A DNA stretch of 64,000 nt from Pseudomonas sp. UBA4617. GTDB lineage: Bacteria > Pseudomonadota > Gammaproteobacteria > Pseudomonadales > Pseudomonadaceae. The DNA is taken from the NCBI RefSeq assembly GCF_002386445.1, contig NZ_DGIR01000014.1:62001-126000 (forward strand). Reading direction: 5' to 3'. Positions 43,747-52,490 of this stretch are shown here, in pieces; positions within the stretch are counted from its first letter, which is position 1, and the number at the start of each line of letters is the position of its first letter. The notes under the pieces are model-generated. The model was not told the DNA's origin and made no database searches. It worked only from the letters and a program-made list of their open reading frames with translations. The translations under genes were made by a program, and so were the position numbers.

Positions 43747-45515
43747 CACCAGTCACCGCCTTCCAGGCGCGCGCGGCTGGCGGGGAATACCTGCAGCAAC
43801 TGCGGGCTGCCTGCTGCCAGGTCCGGCAGTTGCAGCGGCGTGGTCTGTTGCAGGCTGCGGTACTTGCCTTCGCTGAGCCCTGCCAGGCTGGGCCCGTCAC
43901 GCAGGATACGCGGGCGGATGAACACCATCAGGTTCTGCTTGGTGTTCTTGCTGGCATCGGAGCGGAACAGCCGGCCAAGGTAAGGGATATCGCCCAACAG
44001 CGGCACACGCTGGTTGCTGGTACTCAGCTCGTCACTGATCAGGCCACCAAGGATCACCAGGCCGTTGTCCTCGACCATCACCTTGGTCTTGATTTCGCGC
44101 TTGTTGGTGATCACGTCGCTGGCGGCGCTCGAGTCGGCGATCGACGACACCTCCTGGACGATATCCAGGCGCACGCTGTTGTCGATGTTGATCTGCGGCT
44201 TGATGCGCAGTTTCACGCCGACTTCCTTGCGCTCGATGGTCTGGTACGGGTTGGCGTTGTTCTGGGTCACCGAGCCGGTGACGAAGGGCACTTCCTGGCC
44301 AACCAGGATCGACGCCTCGGCGTTGTCCAGGGTCAGCAGGGTGGGCGTGGACAGCAGGTTGAAACCACTCTTGCCCTTCAGCGCATTGACCAGCATGGCA
44401 AAGTTGAAGCCACCACCGAAATGGCCGATGCCCGCGGTGGCCCCCGTAGTAGATGACAGCAGGTCGCCCAGTGCCTCGCTGTCGCCGCTGGCGGCCGCCC
44501 CGGCGATACTGGCGATGTTTACCCCATTGCTGCCGAAGTTGACGATGCCAGCGCCAAACTTCTCGTCGGCGAACAGCCACTGTACGCCCAGCTCCTGGGC
44601 ACTGCTGTCGGAGACCTCGGCGATGATTGCCTCCACCACCACCTGGGCACGACGGATATCCAGTTGCTCGACGATACTGCGGTAGGCAGCCAGCTCGCTG
44701 TCGGGGCCGACCATGACCACGGCGTTGGTGCCTTCCTCGTATTCCAGGCGGATACCGCTGCCACCGCCGGCAGCCGTCACCGGCCTGTCCTTGGCCTCGG
44801 CTGCATTGGCGTCTTCGGCCGGCACCATGCCTTCCTGGCTCAGGCCACGCAGCACCTTGACCACTTCACTGGCACTGGCGTGGCGCAGGTAGATCACCTG
44901 GGTGCCGGTGTTGTCCGTCACTTCGCCTGGGCGGTCGAGATGTTGCAGCAAGCTGGCGATACGATCCAGGTTGCTGCGCCAGTCGGTCACCACCAGTTGC
45001 TGTGCTGCCGGATACGGCGTGATCACCCCTACTCGCGGGTCGATCAGAGGTTTGAGAATGCCGAGCACCTGTTCGCTGGCCGCGTTGCGCACATTGAAAA
45101 CCCGGGTGGCCACGCTGTCGCTGCCCTCCCCCTGCTGCCCGGCGGGTTCCACCGGTACCGGCTCCAGGCGCGCGGCCTGGTCCGGGACGATCTTCACGCT
45201 GCCGTTGGGCAGGTCGACAGCGGCATAGCCCTGGGCGCGCAACTGCGCCAGGAAGATGTCGTAGATCGCATCGGCGTCGTGCATGTCGACGGTGCGCACG
45301 GTGACCTTGCCCTTGACCCGGGGGTCGACGATGAAGGTAGTGCCGGTGATCCGCGACACGCTGTCGATGAACTCGCCCAGGTCGGTGTCGACGAAGTTCA
45401 CCTCGTACAGGGGCGTGCCATTGTCGTCGAAAACCGGTTCTTCGGCATTGGCGGCAGGCAGGCCCATGGACAAGACCAGGCCCAAGGCGGCCGCAACGCA
45501 ATATCTGACAGGCAT
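43746..45515 (-). CDS. xcpQ: Type II secretion outer-membrane secretin GspD (XcpQ)
   Basis: A 589-aa secretin forming the outer-membrane channel. A signal peptide (1-24, ending PAANA) is followed by N0-N3 domains (N0 about 30-105) and the C-terminal secretin core with STPTLLTLDNAEASILVGQEVPFVTG and the late VPLLGDIPYLGRLF motif. The Gly-rich constriction loop near 335-375 (FGSNGVNIASIAGAAASG) is present. No dedicated pilotin gene is seen nearby. It starts 3 bp after gspC. Confidence 0.96.
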   Translation of the reverse strand: MPVRYCVAAALGLVLSMGLPAANAEEPVFDDNGTPLYEVNFVDTDLGEFIDSVSRITGTTFIVDPRVKGKVTVRTVDMHDADAIYDIFLAQLRAQGYAAVDLPNGSVKIVPDQAARLEPVPVEPAGQQGEGSDSVATRVFNVRNAASEQVLGILKPLIDPRVGVITPYPAAQQLVVTDWRSNLDRIASLLQHLDRPGEVTDNTGTQVIYLRHASASEVVKVLRGLSQEGMVPAEDANAAEAKDRPVTAAGGGSGIRLEYEEGTNAVVMVGPDSELAAYRSIVEQLDIRRAQVVVEAIIAEVSDSSAQELGVQWLFADEKFGAGIVNFGSNGVNIASIAGAAASGDSEALGDLLSSTTGATAGIGHFGGGFNFAMLVNALKGKSGFNLLSTPTLLTLDNAEASILVGQEVPFVTGSVTQNNANPYQTIERKEVGVKLRIKPQINIDNSVRLDIVQEVSSIADSSAASDVITNKREIKTKVMVEDNGLVILGGLISDELSTSNQRVPLLGDIPYLGRLFRSDASKNTKQNLMVFIRPRILRDGPSLAGLSEGKYRSLQQTTPLQLPDLAAGSPQLLQVFPASRARLEGGDW

Positions 45516-45518
45516 CGT

Positions 45519-45944
45519 TCATCCTTGCCGCTTGAAGCCGGTCACGACGGGGCGTGGCGGCCAGGGCAGGCGTTCACGCCGCCCCTGGTTGTTGAAAATC
45601 AGGCCATCGTTGTCGATGTCCTGCAGCACGATCCCGGGCGCCAGGCGCTGGCCACGGGCCAAGGTGCGCACCTGCTCGCCATAGCGCAACACCACCACGC
45701 TGGCGGCCAATGGCTGGGCCTTGAGGCCGCCGAGGTATTGCAAAGGCAGGCGGGTAAGGGCGATGGCTCCATCGTCGACGGGCGTCTGCCAATGGCCGGC
45801 CATCAACCCGGGCAGCGGCATGTCGGCCATGCCGGGCGCAATGGCTGGTTGCGGCTGACGGCTCAGTTGCAGCACGCACTGGGCGGCCAGCCAGCCGGCC
45901 AGGGTCAGCCCAGCGCCAGTGAGCAGGCGCGAGGCGAGTATCAC
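45519..45944 (-). CDS. xcpP: Type II secretion protein GspC (XcpP), short form without PDZ
   Basis: A 141-aa bitopic protein with an N-terminal helix and a homology region (LPLQYLGGLKAQPLAASVVV ... LARGQRLAPGIVLQDID) that in GspC contacts the secretin N0 domain. It ends where a PDZ or coiled-coil region would follow in most GspC proteins (about 230-300 aa). The GTG at 45944 overlaps the uxpA stop (GTGA); a TTG eight codons earlier is possible. Confidence 0.8.
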   Translation of the reverse strand: MILASRLLTGAGLTLAGWLAAQCVLQLSRQPQPAIAPGMADMPLPGLMAGHWQTPVDDGAIALTRLPLQYLGGLKAQPLAASVVVLRYGEQVRTLARGQRLAPGIVLQDIDNDGLIFNNQGRRERLPWPPRPVVTGFKRQG

Positions 45945-47593
45945 GAAGCCAGCTGCCGCGGGTGCCAACCTGGGTGTCCTTGCACGTAGCGCACTTCGGG
46001 CAACTGCAGCGGCGCGAGTTGCCAGTCTGCTGGCTGGCGGGCAAGCCAGGCCTCAACGCTTTGCCACAATGGCTCACCAGCCTGGGCCTGGAATTGCAGG
46101 CCGAAGGTACGGCAAAGGCCTTGCACCGGTGCCAGGCCAGTGATGCGCTTGCCTTGCGGGCTGTAGCTGACCCGCCAGGGCTGGCCCAGCCAGCGCGGCA
46201 GGTCCTGGCTGTTGTCCAGCAACAACGGGTCACCGAACAATTGCTCCGCAGCGTTCTCCAGCACCTGCTCAACCTGCCGGGCCGGCGCTTCGACCACCGG
46301 GGCCGGGTAACCACCGGTGAGGCTGATCAGATGTTCGCGGGTGATGGCCGCTCCGGCGGGTAGCGGGCAGTCATAACGCAGCCCGGGCAGCAGCACCGGC
46401 ATGTCGCTGTCGCCGGCCAAGGCCTGGTGCAACAGGCGGTCCCAGCTGCCACCGCGGGTATCACGGCGCCACAGGGCTTGGGGCGCACGGGCCAGGGGTT
46501 GATCGAGCCAGGCCGCATGGCCGGCGCGCTGTTGACGCAGCTCGGCCTGCAATGGTGCGACACGCAGCTGCGCAGCGGGGGCCAACTGCTGCTCGAAGGC
46601 AGGAAAAAAACGCCCGTCGAACTGCCACAACCCGGCCACACGTCGACAGCGCAGGCGGAAGGCGCCGCTGCCCCGGCAACCGGTGAACAGCACCGGTACC
46701 CGACGGCCGCTGGCCTGGCTCACCTCGACCGGAGCCGGCCACAGGTCCTGGCCACGGGCGCACAACAGCACGTCGATCTGCGGCACCCGCTCGGCCAGCC
46801 ACAGTCCGGGGCCTGTGCCAGCATCGGCCAAGGCCACCACCAGGTCGGCCTCGCGGCGTGCCTGCTCGAACACTGGCTGCAGCGCCTGGTACCACTGCTT
46901 GAGGGAGGCCTTCTGGTCCTGGGCGTAGGGGTCGGTCACGCCGACCACGGCAATCCGTGCACCGCCACGCTCGAACAGGTGCAGGCTTTCCAGGCCGAGG
47001 GTCTGACGCTGTGCGTCTGCCAACCCGGCCCCCAGGGTAATGGCGCTGGCCTGGCGATACAGGCCCGGGCAGCGTTGTGGCCACAGCACGCGTTCATCAC
47101 TGCTGACCCGCGCTTCGATTCCCAGCAACTGGCTGCCTTGCACCCCGCTTTCACCCTGGGTCAGGTAGGCCAGGCCACTGCCATTCCAGCCCTGGCCGTT
47201 CTCCAGGGTCAGGCTGTTACCTGCCCCGGCCTCATCGCGCAACTGCTCGAGCAACGCCGCCAGCACGGCGTAGCCGCCCAGCTGGGCAGATGCCGCCTGG
47301 CTGGCATCGAGCAGGGGTGCCAGCTGCGGATAGGCGAGGCTGGCGTTGCTGCCAGTCATCCATGGCGCGCGGCCCAGGTGGCTGACCGGTCCCAGGCGCG
47401 TGGCCGGCACCACGGCCTGGCCCGGCTGGCGAGCATCGAGGGTATCGGCCACATACAGCAGGTCGAGGCTGGCATTGCCGCCCCGTTGCCCAGGAAAGGC
47501 GGAGCAGGCGCCGAGCAACGGCGCCAAGGCACCGACACCCATCCAGCCGATCACTTCGCGCCTGTGCACACTGCTTGCCATCGAAGCCGCCAT
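45941..47593 (-). CDS. uxpA: UxpA-like, degenerate SoxB/5'-nucleotidase-family lipoprotein
   Basis: A 550-aa exported protein whose N-terminus has a twin-arginine-like RR (11-12) and a lipobox ending at C30 (LLGAC). The rest follows the metallophosphatase/5'-nucleotidase plan, closest by eye to SoxB. Several metal-ligand motifs are altered: DTLDA where DTHxQ is expected, ENGQGWNGSG (131-140) for GGDTWQGSG, and the GHWEF-type His is missing. It is first in the xcp operon. The ATG at 47593 is poorly spaced from AAAGG; an ATG four codons later is an alternative. Activity is doubtful; an accessory or receptor role is possible. Confidence 0.72.
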   Translation of the reverse strand: MAASMASSVHRREVIGWMGVGALAPLLGACSAFPGQRGGNASLDLLYVADTLDARQPGQAVVPATRLGPVSHLGRAPWMTGSNASLAYPQLAPLLDASQAASAQLGGYAVLAALLEQLRDEAGAGNSLTLENGQGWNGSGLAYLTQGESGVQGSQLLGIEARVSSDERVLWPQRCPGLYRQASAITLGAGLADAQRQTLGLESLHLFERGGARIAVVGVTDPYAQDQKASLKQWYQALQPVFEQARREADLVVALADAGTGPGLWLAERVPQIDVLLCARGQDLWPAPVEVSQASGRRVPVLFTGCRGSGAFRLRCRRVAGLWQFDGRFFPAFEQQLAPAAQLRVAPLQAELRQQRAGHAAWLDQPLARAPQALWRRDTRGGSWDRLLHQALAGDSDMPVLLPGLRYDCPLPAGAAITREHLISLTGGYPAPVVEAPARQVEQVLENAAEQLFGDPLLLDNSQDLPRWLGQPWRVSYSPQGKRITGLAPVQGLCRTFGLQFQAQAGEPLWQSVEAWLARQPADWQLAPLQLPEVRYVQGHPGWHPRQLAS

Positions 47594-47637
47594 CCTTTTC
47601 CATGTCCATTCCGGGCCCCGGATGTTGCGGCGTTGGT

Positions 47638-47655
47638 ATTACAGTTTGATGGCAG
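47638..47655 (-). promoter_or_regulatory. Pho box upstream of the uxpA-xcp operon
   Basis: On the minus strand it reads CTGCCAT-CAAA-CTGTAAT, 15 of 18 matches to the PhoB-binding consensus CTGTCAT-AAAA-CTGTCAT. It lies 45 bp before the uxpA ATG, where it could replace the -35 element. A good -10 is not obvious. Confidence 0.65.
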
Positions 47656-47804
47656 AAATCAGACAACATTCCAGACTGATCTGTAGTTCATGTTTTTAAG
47701 CGCGCAAGGTTTTAAGCGCCCGTTAACATTTCTGCCAAGGAATCATCATATTTGCCCTCTAAAGTCGCGGTTTCCTCTAACTCAGCCAACATAAGGACAC
47801 CCTG

Positions 47805-49865
47805 ATGAGTCGAGATACCGGCGACAACCTTGACCGGAACCAAAGCGGCAACCTGCCGATGGCCAGCGTCATGGACGCTTACCTGAGCCGCCGCAGCGTG
47901 ATGCGCGGCAGCCTGGGCGCCGCCATCGCCATGATTGCCGGTACCGGCCTGACAGGCTGTTTCGACGGTGGCGGTTCGGATCACGATGATCCCGTCACCG
48001 AACCGCCGGTGACTGAGCCGGAAAAGCCAAAACTGGCATTGGGTTTCCAGTCCATCCCCGGCTCGCGCACCGACGCCTGCGTGGTTGCAGCTGGCTACAG
48101 CGCCTACGTACTGGCGCCCTGGGGCACGCCGATCAACCGCAACGGCAACCCGTGGAAGGCCGACGGCAGCAATACCTCGACCGACCAGGCCAACGCCATG
48201 GGCATGCACCACGACGGCATGCACTTCTTCCCCATCAACGGCAGCTCGGAAGATGGCCTGCTGGCGATCAACTTCGAGTACATCGACACCGCGGCCCTGC
48301 ACCCGGCCGGCCCGACCACCGATATCAACGGCAAGCGCCCGGCCGAGGAAGTACGCAAGGAAATCAACGCCCACGGTGCCGGTGTAGTGCGCCTGCAGAA
48401 AATCGGCGGTCGCTGGCAGGTGGTCGATAACGACCCGCTGAACCGCCGTTTCACCACAGCCTCGCGCATGGAAATCACCGGCCCCCTGCGCGGCACCGAT
48501 CACGTAAAGACCAAGTACTCGCCGGACGGCACCCACTGCCGCGGCACCAACAACAACTGCGGCAACGGCTACACCCCATGGGGTACCTACCTGACCTGTG
48601 AAGAGAACTGGCCAGGCATTTTCGTCAACAAAGGCACCCGCCCTGAAGACCAGCGCCGCATTGGCGTGAGCACTTCCAGCGGCCAGTACAAATGGGAAAC
48701 CGCGGCGGGCGACAGCAGCGAGGTAGCCGACGAATTCGCCCGTTTCGACGTCACCGTCAAAGGTGCCAGCGCCACCGACGACTATCGCAACGAAGCCAGC
48801 ACCTACGGCTACATCGTCGAGATCGACCCGTACAACAGCGCTACCCTGGCCACCAAGCGCACGGCGCTGGGCCGTTTCCGTCACGAGGGCTGCGCCCCGG
48901 GCCTGCCGGTCGCCGGCAAGCCTCTGGTCTGGTACATGGGTGACGACTCGAACAACGAATACCTGTACAAGTGGGTGTCCACCGCCGTATGGGATGCCGC
49001 CGACGCCAACCCGGCCGACCGCCTGACCACCGGCGCCAAGTACCTCGACCAGGGCAAGCTCTACGTGGCGCGCTTCAATGCCGACGGCACCGGGGCCTGG
49101 CTGCTGCTGGACGTTGCCACCACGACCACTGCCGGCAGCACCCTGGGTGCCTTGTATGGCGACCTGCCGGGGATCATCCTCAACACCCGCGGCGCTGCCG
49201 ATGCCGTAGGCGCAACGCCAATGGACCGCCCGGAATGGACCACGGTCAACCCGCTGAATGGCGACGTGTACCTGACCCTGACCAACAACAGCGCGCGCAC
49301 CCCGGAAAAGGTCGATGCAGCCAACCCGCGCGGCCCGAACCGGCACGGCCACATCATTCGCTGGCACGACAGCGACGACCAACTGAGCTTCACCTGGGAC
49401 ATCTTCGTGTTCGGCGCCAATGCAGCCGGCACTGCCGACATCAACCGCTCGGGCCTGACCGAACTGAACCAGTTCGCCAGCCCTGACGGCATGAGCTTCG
49501 ATAGCCGTGGCGTGCTGTGGTTCGAGACAGACAACGGCGAGAGCAGCGTGACCGACTACACCAATGACCAGCTGTTGGCAGTGATCCCGACCAACCTGGT
49601 CGATGCCAGCGGCAAGCAGGTGCCGGTGAACGCACAGAACCAGGTGGACCTGCGCCGCTTCTTCGTCGGCCCGAATGGTTGCGAGGTGACCGGAATTACC
49701 TTCACCCCCGACAACAAGACGCTGTTCGTGAACATCCAGCACCCGGACAACTGGCCATATACCGACCAGGCCACCGATGCCACCCCGGCGGGGACCACGG
49801 TAAGGCCGCGGGCGGCGACGGTGGTGATTCAGCGGATTGATGGCGGCGAGATCGGGACCGCCTGA
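47805..49865 (+). CDS. uxpB: PhoX-family alkaline phosphatase UxpB
   Basis: A Ca-dependent PhoX-type phosphatase of 686 aa that releases phosphate from organic esters. The N-terminus combines a Tat motif (SRRSVMRG, RR at 29-30) with a lipobox (LTGC, C52), so it is exported folded and lipidated, then moved on by the T2SS, as reported for P. putida UxpB. PhoX hallmarks include CRGTNNNCGNGYTPWGTYLT with CEENWPG, and FASPDGMSFDSRGVLWFETD. AAGGA precedes the ATG at 47805. It is divergent from uxpA-xcp. A REP pair follows its stop. Confidence 0.92.
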   Translation: MSRDTGDNLDRNQSGNLPMASVMDAYLSRRSVMRGSLGAAIAMIAGTGLTGCFDGGGSDHDDPVTEPPVTEPEKPKLALGFQSIPGSRTDACVVAAGYSAYVLAPWGTPINRNGNPWKADGSNTSTDQANAMGMHHDGMHFFPINGSSEDGLLAINFEYIDTAALHPAGPTTDINGKRPAEEVRKEINAHGAGVVRLQKIGGRWQVVDNDPLNRRFTTASRMEITGPLRGTDHVKTKYSPDGTHCRGTNNNCGNGYTPWGTYLTCEENWPGIFVNKGTRPEDQRRIGVSTSSGQYKWETAAGDSSEVADEFARFDVTVKGASATDDYRNEASTYGYIVEIDPYNSATLATKRTALGRFRHEGCAPGLPVAGKPLVWYMGDDSNNEYLYKWVSTAVWDAADANPADRLTTGAKYLDQGKLYVARFNADGTGAWLLLDVATTTTAGSTLGALYGDLPGIILNTRGAADAVGATPMDRPEWTTVNPLNGDVYLTLTNNSARTPEKVDAANPRGPNRHGHIIRWHDSDDQLSFTWDIFVFGANAAGTADINRSGLTELNQFASPDGMSFDSRGVLWFETDNGESSVTDYTNDQLLAVIPTNLVDASGKQVPVNAQNQVDLRRFFVGPNGCEVTGITFTPDNKTLFVNIQHPDNWPYTDQATDATPAGTTVRPRAATVVIQRIDGGEIGTA

Positions 49866-49900
49866 CATGGTGCCGGTCAGTCAGCCTTGCGCTGGCTGTA

Positions 49901-49999
49901 CCGGCCTTTTCGCGGGTAAACCCGCTCCCACAGGTACTGCACAGGGTTAAAAAAACCGTGCGGTCCCTGTGGGAGCGGGTTTACCCGCGAAGAGGCCGG
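49901..49999. repeat. Inverted pair of REP elements between uxpB and gspK
   Basis: Two REP copies (about 49901-49934 and 49966-49999) face each other around a short spacer containing a run of A. They lie between convergent uxpB and gspK and may serve as a transcript barrier. Confidence 0.9.
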
Positions 50000-50005
50000 T
50001 GAATA

Positions 50006-50971
50006 CTACCAAACCATCGGCTCGCGGCTACGCACCCGCACCTGCTGCGCCGGCACCCGGGCATGCCACTGCACCACCCCCAGCGCCTCCACCTGGAACT
50101 CGCTGCGTATCACCCGCCCCTCCTCCGCGAAGGACAGCTGCAACAGGTAATAGCCGCTGTTCAACAGCAACCCTTCGCTCAGCCGCTCGAACGTCTCGTC
50201 ATCCACCGCCCCCAGCGCCTGGCGCAACGCGGCGGCATCCACATAGCCGGACGCCGGCCGGCCGCTGACGATACGGCTCAGCAGCGAGCGTGGATAACGC
50301 CCTTCGTACAGCGCCTCCAGCAAGGGCAGATGCTCCAGCCCCAGGGCATTGGCATTCAGCCGCCAACCGGTTGTCTGCGGCAAGGCACACAACATGGGGT
50401 AACGCCCTTGGCGGCCGGCATCCGGCGCCAGCAACAGGTTCAGTTCGCTGGTGTCCAGCATCGGTTGGTTGGCCGCCAGCCGCGCAGGTTGCTGGCGCAG
50501 GTACTGGGCACTCTCGGCGCCTTGCAGGCGGGTGTCGTTATCGGCATCGAGCCAGTCGGCCAGGGCATCGACCAGGCGTTCGGCGGCCATGTCATTGCCC
50601 AGCAGGTAACGCAACTGGCGCTCGGCGCGTTCACCATCGGCACCGAGCAAGGCATTGACGTTGAAGCAGGTGTGCAGGTCGCCCACCCTCAGCTGCGCCT
50701 GGCCGGCGGCAAAGTCGTAATTCAACGGCTGCCCACGCAAGGCCTGCCAGAACAGCGGACTGAGCCGCCAGGCGGGGTCACGCAGGGCCTGCCCGGCATA
50801 GGCCAGGCCTGCCTGTTCCATGGCCCGCGCCTGTACCCGCTGGTGCAGCAGGCGCACCTCGTCGACCTGACGGCGGCCATCTTCCACCAGCCAGGCCATG
50901 CCCGCAGCCAGCATGGCCAGTACCACCATTACCATCAGCAGGGCCGCGCCCCGCTGTTGCCTGCCACCCAT
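50006..50971 (-). CDS. xcpX: Type II secretion minor pseudopilin GspK (XcpX)
   Basis: The tip minor pseudopilin, 321 aa, larger than other pseudopilins as expected. The leader MGGRQQRG precedes AALLMVMVVLAMLAAGMAWL (the usual Glu at +5 is absent, as normal for GspK). Calcium-binding-type ADWLDADNDTRLQGAES and ANQPMLDTSELNLL follow. It is separated from the other gsp genes by uxpA and uxpB and must have its own promoter in the 143-bp gap before tatA. Confidence 0.93.
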   Translation of the reverse strand: MGGRQQRGAALLMVMVVLAMLAAGMAWLVEDGRRQVDEVRLLHQRVQARAMEQAGLAYAGQALRDPAWRLSPLFWQALRGQPLNYDFAAGQAQLRVGDLHTCFNVNALLGADGERAERQLRYLLGNDMAAERLVDALADWLDADNDTRLQGAESAQYLRQQPARLAANQPMLDTSELNLLLAPDAGRQGRYPMLCALPQTTGWRLNANALGLEHLPLLEALYEGRYPRSLLSRIVSGRPASGYVDAAALRQALGAVDDETFERLSEGLLLNSGYYLLQLSFAEEGRVIRSEFQVEALGVVQWHARVPAQQVRVRSREPMVW

Positions 50972-51043
50972 TCATGCACACCCACAAGCGAATGAAAACG
51001 CCAGTCAACACGTCAGGTGTTGCAGGTAGATGGCAGCAGCCGT

Positions 51044-51061
51044 TCGTCATGTGCCCGTCAT
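51044..51061 (+). promoter_or_regulatory. Pho box upstream of tatA
   Basis: Direct repeats TCGTCAT-GTGC-CCGTCAT: both carry the GTCAT core of the PhoB site with the required 11-bp periodicity. They lie 54 bp before the tatA ATG. Agreement with the full consensus is 11 of 18, the linker not matching. Confidence 0.55.
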
Positions 51062-51114
51062 CTACACAAGGCACGATTGCCCTTCCTTTTCATGACCTTA
51101 CAGGAGTGGTCGCA

Positions 51115-51342
51115 ATGGGTGGCATTGGAATCTGGCAACTGGTGATCGTACTACTGATCGTATTCCTGCTGTTTGGTACCAAGCGCCTCAAGGGCCTGGG
51201 TAGCGACGTGGGCGAGGCGATCCAGGGCTTTCGCAAGTCCATGGGCAGCGACAACGACGCCAACGCGGCTGGCCGCACGCAGGTGCCGCAATGCCCGCTG
51301 ACAGGCCAGGCGGCACAACAACACACGGACCCCCAGGCCTGA
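51115..51342 (+). CDS. tatA: Sec-independent translocase subunit TatA (tat-1)
   Basis: A 75-aa pore-forming Tat subunit: one N-terminal helix (GIWQLVIVLLIVFLLFG), the hinge FGTKRLKGLG, and an amphipathic helix up to about residue 45. GGAG lies eight bases before the ATG at 51115; the frame is open further upstream but through the Pho box. It is a second tat set beside the Tat substrate UxpB, distinct from a housekeeping copy expected elsewhere in the genome. Confidence 0.92.
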   Translation: MGGIGIWQLVIVLLIVFLLFGTKRLKGLGSDVGEAIQGFRKSMGSDNDANAAGRTQVPQCPLTGQAAQQHTDPQA

Positions 51343-51629
51343 TGTTCGAGGTAGGTTTCAGCGAACTGTTGCTGGTAGGCGTCGTCGCACTGTTGGTGTT
51401 GGGTCCGGAACGCCTGCCGCTGGCGGCACGTACCCTCGGCCGTGGTCTGGGCCGGGCGCGTCGGGCCATGCAGGCCTTGCGCGCGCAGGTGGAACGGGAG
51501 ATCGAGCTGCCTGGCTTCGATAACGCGCCCCTGCAGCGCCTGGAGCAGGAGCTCCGCCAGGGCGTCCGCCTCAGCGCAGATTCCACCAATGGAGCGGCCA
51601 CGACACAGCCAGGGAGAATGCCTGAATGA
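51342..51629 (+). CDS. tatB: Sec-independent translocase subunit TatB (tat-1)
   Basis: A 95-aa TatB: N-terminus MFEVGFSELLLVGVVALLVL with the conserved Glu, then GPERLPLAARTLG and a basic amphipathic helix. It is shorter than the usual 140-170 aa, lacking most of the C-terminal tail. Its ATG shares a base with the tatA stop (TGATG) and its stop overlaps tatC by 4 bp. Confidence 0.9.
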   Translation: MFEVGFSELLLVGVVALLVLGPERLPLAARTLGRGLGRARRAMQALRAQVEREIELPGFDNAPLQRLEQELRQGVRLSADSTNGAATTQPGRMPE

Positions 51630-52387
51630 GCATGGCAACGGACCCGACGGCCAGCATGCCGCTGACCGAACACCTGCGCGACCTGCGCAAGCGCCTGGTG
51701 CGCTGCCTGGGGCTGGTCGCGCTGATGTTCGCCGGCCTGTTCCCCTTCGCCCAGACGCTGTACACCCTGATATCCGAACCGCTGCGACGCTTTTTGCCGG
51801 AAGGCGCAAGCATGATCGCCACCAGCGTCACTTCGCCGTTCCTGACGCCGTTCAAGCTGACTGCGATGTGCGCGCTTTTCGTCGCCATGCCGCTGCTGCT
51901 GCACCAGGCCTGGGGGTTCATGGCGCCCGGGCTGTATCGCCGCGAACGGCGCATTGCCCTGCCGTTGCTGGTGTCGAGTATCGTGCTGTTCTATACCGGC
52001 ATGGCCTTCGCGTTCTTCCTGGTGTTCCCGATGATGTTCGGCTTCTTTGCCAGCGTGACGCCAGAAGGCGTAGCGATGATGACCGACATCAGCCAGTACC
52101 TGGACTTCATCCTGGCGCTGTTCCTGGCGTTCGGGCTGGCCTTCGAGATCCCGGTGGCGACCTTCATCGTGGTCTGGGTGGGGTTGGCCGATGTGCCGAC
52201 ATTGCGCCGTAGCAGACCCTACGTGATCGTTGGCTGCTTTGTGGTGGGGATGATCCTGACGCCGCCGGATGTGTTTTCGCAGACCATGCTGGCGGTGCCG
52301 ATGTGGCTGCTGTTCGAGGCGGGGCTGCTGGCTTGCGCCTGGTTGAAGCGGCCTGAGCCAGGCAAGGCGATTGTGGCTGATTTGTAG
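51626..52387 (+). CDS. tatC: Sec-independent translocase subunit TatC (tat-1)
   Basis: The Tat receptor core, 253 aa with six helices. It binds the twin-arginine signal through its cytoplasmic N-terminus and first loop; HLRDLRKRLVRC and the FMAPGLYRRERR loop (with the conserved Pro/Glu region) are visible. It is translationally coupled to tatB. The three tat genes probably form a phosphate-controlled unit. Confidence 0.95.
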   Translation: MSMATDPTASMPLTEHLRDLRKRLVRCLGLVALMFAGLFPFAQTLYTLISEPLRRFLPEGASMIATSVTSPFLTPFKLTAMCALFVAMPLLLHQAWGFMAPGLYRRERRIALPLLVSSIVLFYTGMAFAFFLVFPMMFGFFASVTPEGVAMMTDISQYLDFILALFLAFGLAFEIPVATFIVVWVGLADVPTLRRSRPYVIVGCFVVGMILTPPDVFSQTMLAVPMWLLFEAGLLACAWLKRPEPGKAIVADL

Positions 52388-52480
52388 GGCCCTTTCGCGG
52401 GCAAGCCCGCTCCCACAGGGATATCACTGGCTCTGGAAACCGTGATGTCGCTGTGGGAGCGGGCTTGCCCGCGAAGAGCC
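52388..52480. repeat. Inverted pair of REP elements between tatC and the NIF3-like gene
   Basis: Two facing REP copies (about 52388-52419 and 52451-52480) fill the gap between these convergent genes. They begin immediately after the tatC stop. Confidence 0.9.
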
Positions 52481-52490
52481 TTGATGCGGA

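Noticed and set aside
47656..47804. Pho box for uxpB on the plus strand
   Set aside because: Candidate segments such as CTGCCAAGGAATCATCAT match only about 11 of 18 with the second half out of register; too weak to call.
47712..49868. A 718-codon minus-strand frame opposite uxpB
   Set aside because: Mirror of a real PhoX gene, low-complexity Val/Gly/Ala translation and no ribosome-binding site or motif.
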